A DNA stretch of 49,993 nucleotides from Actinophytocola sp. (GTDB lineage: Bacteria > Actinomycetota > Actinomycetes > Mycobacteriales > Pseudonocardiaceae): the NCBI GenBank assembly GCA_009377395.1, contig WHUB01000024.1, positions 1 through 49,993 of the forward strand, in the 5' to 3' direction. Below, piece by piece: positions 32,885-40,502 of this stretch. The translations under genes were made by a program, and so were the position numbers. Each line of letters begins with the position of its first letter. The first letter of the stretch is position 1. The notes under the pieces are model-generated. The model saw only the letters and a program-made list of their open reading frames with translations. It was not told the origin of the DNA and searched no databases.

Positions 32885-34208
32885 AAGAATCCCGGCTTCA
32901 GCCGTGACGGGGAAACGAAGATCCTGGATGCGTCGCGCGTCGGCGAAACGTCCACAACGCAACTGTGTAGTGTGTAATCCGTGTCGAGGGCGCTGGTGAA
33001 GCGAGCATACAAGTACCGCTTCTACCCCACCGAACAACAGCGGCACGAGTTGCTGCGCACGTTCGGCTGCGTACGCCTCGTCTACAACAAGGCCCTGGAT
33101 GCCCGCACCGCTGCGTGGTACACCGAGCAACGCCGGGTGAGCTACGTACAGGCGTCGGCAATGCTCACCGAGTGGAAGAATACCGACGAACTGGCGTTCC
33201 TCTCCGAGGTGTCGTCGGTACCGTTGCAGCAGTGCCTCCGGCACCTGCAACGCGCCTTCACGAACTTCTTCGACAATCGCGCGAACTACCCTCGGTTCAA
33301 GTCTCGCAAGAAGTCCCGGGCGTCGGCCGAGTACACGCGCTCGGCATTCACGTGGCGCGACGGCAATGTGACGCTGGCGAAGATGTCTGAGCCTCTGAAC
33401 ATCGTATGGTCTCGCCCGCTCCCGGAGGGAGCGAGACCATCCACGGTCACGGTATCTTGTGACGCGGCAAGACGTTGGTTCGTATCGATCCTGGTGAAAA
33501 CCACTGTAGACCACCACCCTCGGTCCACGGCCGCTGTGGGTGTTGACGCCGGAATCGAGTCGTTGATGACTCTGTCCACGGGCGAGAAGATCACCAACCC
33601 TCGACACGAACGGCGGGACCGGGAACGTCTCGTGAAGGCGCAACGCGAGCTTGCTCGTAAGCGGAAGGGGTCGGCTAACCGCGCCAAGGCCCGACTGAAT
33701 GTTGCCCGGATTTACGCGAAGATCACAGACCGCAGACGGGACTACCTGCACAAGATCACCACGCGACTCGTTCGTGAGAACCAAACGATCGTGATCGAGG
33801 ACTTGAACGTATCCGGCATGGTGAAAAACGGGAACCTCGCGCGAGCGATCTCCGACGCATCGTGGACACAGTTGCGGTTGATGTTGGAGTACAAAGCATC
33901 CTGGTACGGGCGTGAGGTAATCGTTGTCGATCGGTGGTTCCCATCCTCCAAAATGTGTTCGGAGTGTGGGACCTTGGTCGACACGGTTCCGTTGGATGTT
34001 CGGGAGTGGACGTGCCGGTGTGGCACTAGCCATGATCGTGACGTGAACGCCGCTAAGAACATTGTGGCCGCTGGACTGGCGGTTGCTGCCTGTGGAGGCA
34101 GTGCAAGACCAACCCGACGTGAGTCGGTGAGGCAACTGTCGATGAAGCAGGAAACCCAACCCGTGAGGGTTGGAATCCCCCGCCTTTAGGCGTGGGGAGG
34201 AAGTCAAC
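32885..34208 (+). mobile_element. IS200/IS605-type element with tnpB only (IS1341-like)
   Basis: The left end has a GAATCCC + GGCTTCAGCC hairpin near 32888-32911, and the right end a GAATCCC + CGCCTTTAGGCG hairpin at 34174-34199 followed by GAGGAAGTCAA, the typical ends of this family, which lack terminal inverted repeats and target duplication. No tnpA is present, so it needs a transposase in trans. Codon use and GC are lower than those of the neighbours. It splits the dehydrogenase-yrbE-mce gene row. Borders are approximate. Confidence 0.75.
32981..34189 (+). CDS. tnpB: TnpB, RNA-guided endonuclease of an IS200/IS605-type element
   Basis: 402 residues, full length. KRAYKYRFYPTEQQRHELLRTFGCVRLVYNKALD is the standard TnpB start. 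RuvC residues are D189 (VGVDAGIESL), E273 (VIEDLNVSGM) and the Asp in HDRDVNAAKN (351-360); a zinc finger uses CSEC (326-329) and C345/C347. All catalytic parts are intact. Known TnpBs cut DNA guided by an RNA made from the element's 3' end. The GTG at 32981 lies 7 nt after TAGTGT and is probably leaderless. It is transcribed antisense to the mce operon. Confidence 0.93.
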   Translation: MSRALVKRAYKYRFYPTEQQRHELLRTFGCVRLVYNKALDARTAAWYTEQRRVSYVQASAMLTEWKNTDELAFLSEVSSVPLQQCLRHLQRAFTNFFDNRANYPRFKSRKKSRASAEYTRSAFTWRDGNVTLAKMSEPLNIVWSRPLPEGARPSTVTVSCDAARRWFVSILVKTTVDHHPRSTAAVGVDAGIESLMTLSTGEKITNPRHERRDRERLVKAQRELARKRKGSANRAKARLNVARIYAKITDRRRDYLHKITTRLVRENQTIVIEDLNVSGMVKNGNLARAISDASWTQLRLMLEYKASWYGREVIVVDRWFPSSKMCSECGTLVDTVPLDVREWTCRCGTSHDRDVNAAKNIVAAGLAVAACGGSARPTRRESVRQLSMKQETQPVRVGIPRL

Positions 34209-34228
34209 GATTACCTCCTGGCACACAC
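34090..34228 (+). ncRNA. predicted omega/reRNA of TnpB with guide
   Basis: As in characterised TnpB elements, the RNA should overlap the 3' end of tnpB and end in the flank. Two hairpins are visible: CCAACCC-GTGA-GGGTTGG (34156-34173) and the right-end hairpin around CGCCTTTAGGCG (34180-34191), which contains the tnpB stop. The scaffold would end near GAAGTCAA (34208), and the next ~20 nt, CGATTACCTCCTGGCACACA, would be the guide. The 5' end is a guess. Confidence 0.5.
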
Positions 34229-34246
34229 ACACGTGGGGCTCGCGTC

Positions 34247-35008
34247 CTATAGCTTCAGGGCGTGGGTCGCGGTGGCGCCGCCGTCGGCGACGAACTCGGC
34301 GCCGGTGCAGTAGGAACTCTCGTCGCTGGCGAGGAAGACCACCACCTCGGCGATCTCGCCGGGCTGGCCGAGCCTGCCGAGCGCGACCTTCTTGCCGATG
34401 CCGCTGGTGTCGACGTCGGGTCCGCCCACGGCGTCGTGGACCATGGTCGTGTCGATCATGCCGGGGTGCACCGAGTTGACCCGGATGCCGTGTTCGCCGA
34501 GCTCGAGCGCGGCGGACTTGGTCATGCCGCGGATGGCGAACTTGCTGGCCGTGTACGAGATGACGTACGGCAGCCCGCCGATACCTTCCACCGACGAGAT
34601 GTTCACGATGGCGCCACCTCCGGCCGCTCGCATCGGTTCTACCGCGGAGCGTAATCCGAGAAATGTTCCGATCTGGTTAACTCCGACTACTCGCTGGTAA
34701 TCGTCGAGCGTGGTCTCCTCCAATCGCGCGAAGTGCAGCACACCGGCGTTGTTGACGAGGACGTTGAGTGTGCCGAACTCCGCGACGGTCCGCTCGACGG
34801 CCGCCGCCCATTCGGCCTCATCGGTGACGTCCAGCCGCTGGTAGCGCGCGGCGTCGCCCAGCTCGTCCGCGAGCTGCTTGCCCTCGGTGTCGAGGATGTC
34901 GGCGATGACGACCTTCGCGCCCTCCTCGACGAAGCGTCGTGCCGCCGAGGCGCCCTGTCCCCGGGCCGCCCCGGTGATGAGCGCGACCTTGCCCGCCAGT
35001 CGATCCAT
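34247..35008 (-). CDS. SDR, 3-alpha/20-beta-hydroxysteroid dehydrogenase type (FabG3-like)
   Basis: 253 residues. TGAARGQG (12-19), NNAG (86-89), Ser139 (NISSVEG), Y152-x3-K156 (YTASK). EEGAKVVIADILDTEGKQLADELGDAARYQRLDVT and the ending ASDESSYCTGAEFVADGGATA closely follow mycobacterial FabG3, a 20-beta-hydroxysteroid dehydrogenase. Redox of a steroid hydroxyl is therefore the best guess. The gene is followed by the TnpB element and then yrbEA. Start chosen at the ATG at 35008. Confidence 0.82.
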   Translation of the reverse strand: MDRLAGKVALITGAARGQGASAARRFVEEGAKVVIADILDTEGKQLADELGDAARYQRLDVTDEAEWAAAVERTVAEFGTLNVLVNNAGVLHFARLEETTLDDYQRVVGVNQIGTFLGLRSAVEPMRAAGGGAIVNISSVEGIGGLPYVISYTASKFAIRGMTKSAALELGEHGIRVNSVHPGMIDTTMVHDAVGGPDVDTSGIGKKVALGRLGQPGEIAEVVVFLASDESSYCTGAEFVADGGATATHALKL

Positions 35009-35063
35009 GATCTGCCGTCTCCTCACGTGGATTTGTCGATACAACGATGTGACACGCCGCGAA

Positions 35064-35957
35064 TCACGGCAGCGACGCGAGCTCGGCGGCCGCGAAGACG
35101 TCGGCGGGGTCGCGGCCGTGGAAGTAGCCGCCGACCGACTCGGCCAGCTCCTCGACGCTCCAGTGCTCACCCTCGGTGTCGAACCGCTGCCGCACGGTGG
35201 GCGGCGCGAGCAGCGCCACCATCCCGCTGTGCACGACGAAGACCTGACCGGTGATCCGCTCGGCGGCGGGCGAGGCCAAGAAGGCGACCAGCGGGGCGAC
35301 GTGGTCGACCGAGAGCGGGTCGGTGCTGCCCTCCGGCGGCGGCTCGAAGACGTCCGCGGTCATGGCGGTGCGAGCGCGCGGGCAGATCGCGTTGGCGCGC
35401 ACGCCGTAGCGGGACGTCCCCCTGGCGGTGGCGACGGTCAGCGCCGCGATGCCGCCCTTCGCGGCGGCGTAGTTGGGCTGACCGGCGGCGCCGAACAGGA
35501 ACGCCTCGGACGCGGTGTTGATGATGCTGCCGTAGACCGGCGCGCCCTCGGCCTTGGACTTGTCACGCCAGTAGGCGGCGGCGTTGCGGGAGAGCAGGAA
35601 GTGGCCCCGCAGGTGCACCCGGATGACCTCATCCCACTCCTCGTCGCTCATCGTGAACAGCATCCGGTCGCGGACCAGCCCGGCGTTGTTGACCAGGACG
35701 TCGAGCCCGCCGAACCGCTCGACGGCGGTGGCGAGTAGCGCGTCGGCGGTGGCGCGCTCGCCGACATCGCCGGTGACGAGCGCCGCCTTGCCGCCCGCCG
35801 CCTCGATCTCGTCGATGACCTCGGCCGCCGTCTCGCTGACGTCGTTGACGACGACACTGGCGCCCGCCGCCGCCAGTGCCAGCGCCTCGGCCCTGCCGAG
35901 ACCGGCACCCGCGCCGGTGACGATGGCGACCTTGTCCGCAAGACTCGTTTCCCGCAC
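35064..35957 (-). CDS. hsd4A: SDR, Hsd4A-like steroid side-chain/17-beta-hydroxysteroid dehydrogenase
   Basis: 297 residues. TGAGAGLG (14-21), NNAG (90-93), Ser150 (INTASEAFLFG) and Y163-x3-K167 (YAAAK). The insert LLSRNAAAYWRDKSKAEGAPVYGSIINTASEA is typical of the Hsd4A/multifunctional type 2 group. In mycobacteria hsd4A lies between fadE26/27 and yrbE4A in the same orientations, and the protein dehydrogenates the hydroxyacyl-CoA of the sterol side chain. The GTG at 35957 lies 32 bp from a KstR-type box. Confidence 0.83.
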   Translation of the reverse strand: MRETSLADKVAIVTGAGAGLGRAEALALAAAGASVVVNDVSETAAEVIDEIEAAGGKAALVTGDVGERATADALLATAVERFGGLDVLVNNAGLVRDRMLFTMSDEEWDEVIRVHLRGHFLLSRNAAAYWRDKSKAEGAPVYGSIINTASEAFLFGAAGQPNYAAAKGGIAALTVATARGTSRYGVRANAICPRARTAMTADVFEPPPEGSTDPLSVDHVAPLVAFLASPAAERITGQVFVVHSGMVALLAPPTVRQRFDTEGEHWSVEELAESVGGYFHGRDPADVFAAAELASLP

Positions 35958-35989
35958 TGAGCCGTCCTTCGCGAGCCGGGGATTCCCTC

Positions 35990-36003
35990 TAGAACGTGTT
36001 CTC
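35990..36003. promoter_or_regulatory. KstR-type operator, copy 1
   Basis: TAGAACGTGTTCTC matches TnnAACnnGTTnnA except for the last base. It lies in the 101-bp divergent region between hsd4A and fadE26. Confidence 0.8.
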
Positions 36004-36011
36004 GACTACAC

Positions 36012-36025
36012 TAGAACGTGTTCTC
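36012..36025. promoter_or_regulatory. KstR-type operator, copy 2
   Basis: The same 14-mer as copy 1, with centres 22 bp apart, two helical turns, so two dimers would bind on one face. TAGTGT between the boxes on the - strand is a candidate -10 for hsd4A. Confidence 0.8.
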
Positions 36026-36058
36026 GTTTTTCACAAGGAACCACGCCGGAGGCAGCGG

Positions 36059-37240
36059 ATGAGAGTCAGCTTCACCGAAGGGCAGCAGCGACTGCGCGAG
36101 CAGCTCCGTGACTACTTCGCGAGGCTGATGACCCCCGAGCGGCGCGAGGGGCTCAAGACCGGTGGCGGCGAGTACGGCGATGGCGCCGCCTACAAGGAGA
36201 TCGTGCGGCAGCTCGGCGCCGACGGCTGGCTCGCGATCGGCTGGCCGGAGCGCTACGGCGGGCATGACCGGCCGATGCTGGACCAGTTGATCTTCACCGA
36301 CGAGGCGGCGACGGCCGGGGTGCCGGTGCCGTTCCTGACCATCAACACCGTCGGGCCGACGATCATGCGCTACGGCACCGAGGAGCAGCGGGAGTTCTAC
36401 CTGCCCCGGATCGCGCGCGGCGAGCTGCACTTCGCCATCGGCTACTCCGAGCCGGAGGCGGGCACCGACCTCGCCTCGTTGCGCACCAAGGCCATTCGCG
36501 ACGGTGACGACTACGTCGTGAACGGGCAGAAGATGTGGACCAGCCTGATCGAGTACGCCGACTACGTCTGGCTGGCGGCCCGCACCGATCCGGACGCGAC
36601 CAAGCACAAGGGACTGTCCATTCTGATCGTGCCGACCGGCGCGGACGGCTTCTCCTGGACCAAAGTGCACACCGTCGCCGGAGCCGGCACGAGCGCGACC
36701 TACTACTCCGACCTCCGGGTGCCGACCTCGGCGCTGGTCGGCGAGGAACACAAAGGGTGGCCGCTGATCACCAACCAGCTCAACCACGAACGCGTCGCGC
36801 TCACCTCGGCGGCGCCGCTGCAGGAGTCGCTGCGGCAGGTGCGGGAGTGGGCGCAACGCACCAAGCAGCCGGACGGCTCCCGGGTGATCGACGCCGAGTG
36901 GGTGCGGCTGCACCTGGCGCGGGTGCACGCCAAGACCGAGTACCTCAAGCTGCGCAACTGGCGCATCGCCTGGGCCGCCGACACCGGCGACCTCGCCCCG
37001 GCGGAGGCGTCGGCGACCAAGGTGTTCGGCACCGAGTTCGCCACCGAGGGGTACCGGCTGTTGCTCGAGGTGCTCGGCACCGGCGGCGTCGTCAGGGAGG
37101 ACTCCCCCGGCGCGCTGCTGCACGGCCGCATCGAACGGCTGCACCGGTCCTCGCTGATCCTGACGTTCGGCGGCGGCACCAACGAGGTGCAGCGCGACAT
37201 CATCGCCGCGACCGCTCTCGGCCAGCCCGTCTCCCGGTAA
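36059..37240 (+). CDS. fadE26: acyl-CoA dehydrogenase, FadE26/ChsE4-like
   Basis: 393 residues, close to mycobacterial FadE26. ELHFAIGYSEPEAGTDLASLRTKA binds FAD and substrate, YVVNGQKMWTSL follows, and FGGGTNEVQRDIIA near the C-terminus is the FAD-binding ending. FadE26 and FadE27 form an alpha2beta2 enzyme that desaturates the C24-26 side chain of steroid-CoA. The ATG at 36059 has Shine-Dalgarno GGAGGC and lies 33 bp after the second KstR-type box. First gene of an operon with fadE27 and a GMC oxidoreductase. Confidence 0.87.
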   Translation: MRVSFTEGQQRLREQLRDYFARLMTPERREGLKTGGGEYGDGAAYKEIVRQLGADGWLAIGWPERYGGHDRPMLDQLIFTDEAATAGVPVPFLTINTVGPTIMRYGTEEQREFYLPRIARGELHFAIGYSEPEAGTDLASLRTKAIRDGDDYVVNGQKMWTSLIEYADYVWLAARTDPDATKHKGLSILIVPTGADGFSWTKVHTVAGAGTSATYYSDLRVPTSALVGEEHKGWPLITNQLNHERVALTSAAPLQESLRQVREWAQRTKQPDGSRVIDAEWVRLHLARVHAKTEYLKLRNWRIAWAADTGDLAPAEASATKVFGTEFATEGYRLLLEVLGTGGVVREDSPGALLHGRIERLHRSSLILTFGGGTNEVQRDIIAATALGQPVSR

Positions 37241-37249
37241 GGACACTCC

Positions 37250-38332
37250 ATGGACTTCAGCTACACCGAAGCGCAACACGACCTCGCCGGCCTCGCCCGG
37301 CGCATCCTCACCGACTGGGTCGAGCGGCATCCCGGCCGCGAGCTCGGCGGTTTCGATCCCGAGCTGTGGCGGTCGATGGCCACGGCAGGGCTGCTGGACG
37401 CCGCGCTGCCCGCCGAGGCCGGTGGCGGCGGGTTCGGCCTGCTGGAACAGTGCAGCGTGCTGATCGAGATCGGCCGGACGGTGGCGCCGGTGCCGTACCT
37501 GGCGAGCGTGACCGCGACGGCGTCGGCACTGGCGCGGTTCGGCACGCCCAGCCACGTGGAGCGCTGGGTGCTGCCGGTCAGCCGGGGCGAGGCCGCCCTG
37601 GCGGTCGCGCTCGCCGATGAGGGCGCGCCCGCGCCGTTCACCGGACAACGCTCCCGCGACGGCTGGCAGGTGTCGGGCACGCAGACCGCCGTGCTGGACG
37701 GCGCGCACGCGGCCGGGTTCCTGTGCGAGGTGGCGACCGACGAGGGTGACGTGCTGGTCGTCGTGCCCGCCGAGGCGCCGGGCGTCACGGTGTCGGCGCA
37801 GCGCACCGTCGACGGCGACGACGCGGCGCTGGTCGAGCTGCACGAAGTCGCCGTCGCGACGGATGACGTGCTCGGCTCCGGCGCGGCGACGCTGACCCGG
37901 CAGCACGCGACCGTCGGGCTGTGCGCGTTGCAACTCGGCGTCGTCGAGCGGGCACTGGAGCTGACGGCCGAGTACGCCCGCGAGCGGGAGCAGTTCGACA
38001 AGCCGATCGGGTCGTTCCAGGCGGTCAGGCAGCGGCTGGCGGACGCCTACATCGACGTCGAGGCGGTGCGGCTGACGCTGTGGCAGGCGGCATGGCGACT
38101 GAGCGAGGGGCTGCCCGCCGGTGAGGAGGTCGCAACCGCGAAGTTCTGGGCAGCCGACGCCGGGCACCGGGTGGCGCACACCGCGGTGCACCTGCACGGC
38201 GGCGTCGGCATCGACACCGACTCCCCGACACATCGCTACTTCGCGGCGGCCAAGCGGGCAGAGTTCGCGCTGGGCGGCGCGACGTCCCAACTGCGTGCGC
38301 TCGGCACTTTGCTCGCGACGGAACAGGCATGA
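37250..38332 (+). CDS. fadE27: acyl-CoA dehydrogenase, FadE27/ChsE5-like
   Basis: 360 residues, shorter and more divergent than its neighbour, as in ChsE-type heteromers where the second subunit keeps only part of the site. MDFSYTEAQHDLAGLARRILTDWV starts it; YAREREQFDKPIGSFQAVRQRLAD and HLHGGVGIDTDSPTHRYF are standard acyl-CoA dehydrogenase segments. The middle (FAD/substrate) part lacks the YSEPEAGSD-type motif. It lies 9 bp downstream of fadE26. Confidence 0.85.
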   Translation: MDFSYTEAQHDLAGLARRILTDWVERHPGRELGGFDPELWRSMATAGLLDAALPAEAGGGGFGLLEQCSVLIEIGRTVAPVPYLASVTATASALARFGTPSHVERWVLPVSRGEAALAVALADEGAPAPFTGQRSRDGWQVSGTQTAVLDGAHAAGFLCEVATDEGDVLVVVPAEAPGVTVSAQRTVDGDDAALVELHEVAVATDDVLGSGAATLTRQHATVGLCALQLGVVERALELTAEYAREREQFDKPIGSFQAVRQRLADAYIDVEAVRLTLWQAAWRLSEGLPAGEEVATAKFWAADAGHRVAHTAVHLHGGVGIDTDSPTHRYFAAAKRAEFALGGATSQLRALGTLLATEQA

Positions 38333-38360
38333 CCCACTACCTTCGGATCGAGGTCACAGC

Positions 38361-39953
38361 ATGACGGAAGCGGACTACGTCGTCGTCGGCGCCGGCAGCG
38401 CGGGGTGCGCGGTGGCGAGCAGGCTCGCCGAGCGCGGCGCGAGCGTGGTGCTGATCGAGGCGGGGAGGCCGGACACCAGCCGGTTCGTCCGGGTGCCGGG
38501 CATGATCGCGCCGATGCACAGCGTGCCGCAGCTCAAGAAACGGTTCGACTGGGGCTTCGCCACCGTGCCGCAGAAGCACGCGGCGGAACGCGAGATTCCG
38601 AGCACGCGGGGCAAGGTGCTGGGCGGGTCGAGCTCGGTGAACGGGATGCTGTTCGTGCGCGGCAACCGCGCCGACTACGACGGCTGGGCCGCGGAGGGCT
38701 GTGACGGCTGGGGCTATGAGGACGTGCTGCCCAGCTTCAAGCGGATGGAGGATTGGGAGGGCGGCGCCAGCGAGCTGCGCGGGGCGGGCGGGCCGATCAA
38801 GGTCACTCGGCAACGCGACCTGACCACGGCGTCGGCGGCGTTCATCGAGTCGCTCAGCGACACCCTCGGCGTGCCGACGGTCGACGACTACAACGGCGCC
38901 GAGCAGGAGGGCGCGAGCATCTTCCAGGAGAGTGCGAGCGACGGTCTGCGTTACAGCGCCTCGCGTGGGTACCTGAACGGTGGTTCCGGCGTGCGGGTGC
39001 TGACCAGGGCGCAGGTGCTGCGGCTGACGTTCCGGGGTGACCGGGTGACCGGCGTCGAGGTGGCGGAGAAGTCTGGCACGCGGGTGATCACGGCAGCGCG
39101 GGAGGTGGTGCTGGCGGCCGGGGTGTTCGGCTCGCCGCAGCTACTGCTGCTGTCGGGCATCGGGCCGGCGGGGCAGTTGCGCGAGCTTGGCATCACGGTG
39201 CGCGCGGACCTGCCGGTCGGCAAGAACCTGCACGACCATCTGTTCGTGCCGATGACGTTCCTGATGCCCTCGGCGAAGCACCGGGGCACGGCACTGCACT
39301 TCGCGTCTGGTGTATTGACCGAAATGCTCCGGGGCGACTCGTGGTTCGGCCGGACGGTGTTCGAGGCAGTCGGGTTCGTGCGGTCGTCCCGGGCGACGGA
39401 CCGGCCGGATCTACAGTTCCACACCCTGCCGTGGTCGTATCCGGTGCCGAACCAGGACGCGCCGGTGATCCACCGGCCGGACAAGCGGCCCGCGTTGACG
39501 GTGCTGCCGACGTTGATCTACCCGCAGAGCCGAGGTGAGCTACGGCTGGCGTCGGCTGATCCGACGGCTGCGCCGTTGATCGACCCGGCCTACCTCGCCG
39601 AGCCGGCTGACGCCGACATGCTGGTGGAGGGGATCGCGATGACTCGCGAGATCATGGCGAACCGGCTCATCGCGGGCGAGGTGCGCGGCGAGTTCAGCCC
39701 CGGCGCGGGGTTTCTCGACGAGACGGCGCTGCGGCGCGAGCTGCCGAACCGGGTGCACAGCGTCTATCACCCAGTGGGTACGTGCCGGATGGGCACCGAC
39801 GAGCGCGCCGTGGTCGACCCCGAACTGCGGGTGCGCGGGATCGAGGGCCTGCGGGTCGCGGACGCCTCGATCATGCCCACCGTCACCGGCGGCAACACCA
39901 ACGCCCCCGCCATGATGATCGGCGAACGCTGCGCGGAGCTGATGACGCGGTAG
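38361..39953 (+). CDS. GMC family FAD oxidoreductase (choline-dehydrogenase-like)
   Basis: 530 residues. YVVVGAGSAGCAVASRLAE is the ADP-binding loop, GKVLGGSSSVNGMLFVRGN the first GMC signature and GSPQLLLLSGIGPA the second; the active-site His lies in HSVYHPVGTCRMG and a late NTNAPAMMIGERC closes the FAD site. Such enzymes oxidise primary or secondary alcohols. Being third in a KstR-controlled operon suggests a steroid alcohol, but the family has broad substrates and this is inference. Confidence 0.88.
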   Translation: MTEADYVVVGAGSAGCAVASRLAERGASVVLIEAGRPDTSRFVRVPGMIAPMHSVPQLKKRFDWGFATVPQKHAAEREIPSTRGKVLGGSSSVNGMLFVRGNRADYDGWAAEGCDGWGYEDVLPSFKRMEDWEGGASELRGAGGPIKVTRQRDLTTASAAFIESLSDTLGVPTVDDYNGAEQEGASIFQESASDGLRYSASRGYLNGGSGVRVLTRAQVLRLTFRGDRVTGVEVAEKSGTRVITAAREVVLAAGVFGSPQLLLLSGIGPAGQLRELGITVRADLPVGKNLHDHLFVPMTFLMPSAKHRGTALHFASGVLTEMLRGDSWFGRTVFEAVGFVRSSRATDRPDLQFHTLPWSYPVPNQDAPVIHRPDKRPALTVLPTLIYPQSRGELRLASADPTAAPLIDPAYLAEPADADMLVEGIAMTREIMANRLIAGEVRGEFSPGAGFLDETALRRELPNRVHSVYHPVGTCRMGTDERAVVDPELRVRGIEGLRVADASIMPTVTGGNTNAPAMMIGERCAELMTR

Positions 39954-40015
39954 GTAGCCGACGCGAACTTGTTAGTGCCCAGGAATACAGTTCATGCCGC
40001 CATAAGACACGGCAT

Positions 40016-40032
40016 GTCCGTGTCTGACGGAC
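40016..40032. terminator. hairpin GTCCGT-GTCTG-ACGGAC
   Basis: A perfect 6-bp stem with a 5-nt loop lies about 60 bp after the GMC gene stop. There is no T-run. The rest of the 213-bp gap 39954-40166 is AT-richer and holds no recognised gene; TGGAACAAGTTGAA at 40117-40130 formally fits TnnAACnnGTTnnA. Confidence 0.4.
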
Positions 40033-40166
40033 GCCGTCGCAACAGGAGGGCCGCGCGGGCGACTCTTACGCGTTCGGCGTCACTAGCGGCGGGCGCCGGG
40101 TGTCGTCGTGGTTGCCTGGAACAAGTTGAACGGAATGGTTCGGCCGATTACAGCGTGAGAGCAGCG

Positions 40167-40502
40167 ATGAGTGACGATCGTGCGGACGGGAAAGCACCCG
40201 ACAAGATGACCGAGGCCGAGCTCGCGGAGTATTGTTACGCACACCGTGATGACCCGAACATGGTCGGCGACGTGGTGGCGTACAACCCGCCACGAGGTGC
40301 GCGCGTGGCGATTCGGCTCATGTTCGACGAGGAGCGTCGAATCCGCGAGACCGCCGACGCTGCTGGGATGACTATGTCCGCATTTCTGCGTCAAGCCGCG
40401 CTCAGCGCGGCGGTAGGCCAGGTCATCGACATCGAGCGCCTACGCCGTGATGTCGATGAGGCACGCTCCCGCCTCGATGACGCTTGGCAGGCGCTCGCAT
40501 AG
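40167..40502 (+). CDS. small MobC-like ribbon-helix-helix protein
   Basis: 111 residues. The C-terminal half AIRLMFDEERRIRETADAAGMTMSAFLRQAALSAAVGQVI resembles the DNA-binding segment of MobC/RHH plasmid mobilisation accessory proteins. The N-terminal half is charged and contains CYAHRDDPNMVGDVVAYNPPRG. It is a lone gene whose last 63 bp overlap the convergent binding-protein gene. Base composition is less GC-rich than the surroundings, and there is no relaxase nearby, so it may be the remnant of an integrated element. Confidence 0.6.
   Translation: MSDDRADGKAPDKMTEAELAEYCYAHRDDPNMVGDVVAYNPPRGARVAIRLMFDEERRIRETADAAGMTMSAFLRQAALSAAVGQVIDIERLRRDVDEARSRLDDAWQALA

Noticed and set aside
32861-34207. 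448-codon open frame antisense to tnpB
   Set aside because: No recognisable domain, and it runs through both ends of the insertion element; TnpB on the + strand has all catalytic motifs.
36011-38290. Very long open frame on the - strand opposite fadE26/fadE27
   Set aside because: Its composition is the low-complexity Arg/Gly/Ala/Gln type made by the third-position GC bias of the opposite strand; the + strand genes have clear family motifs throughout.
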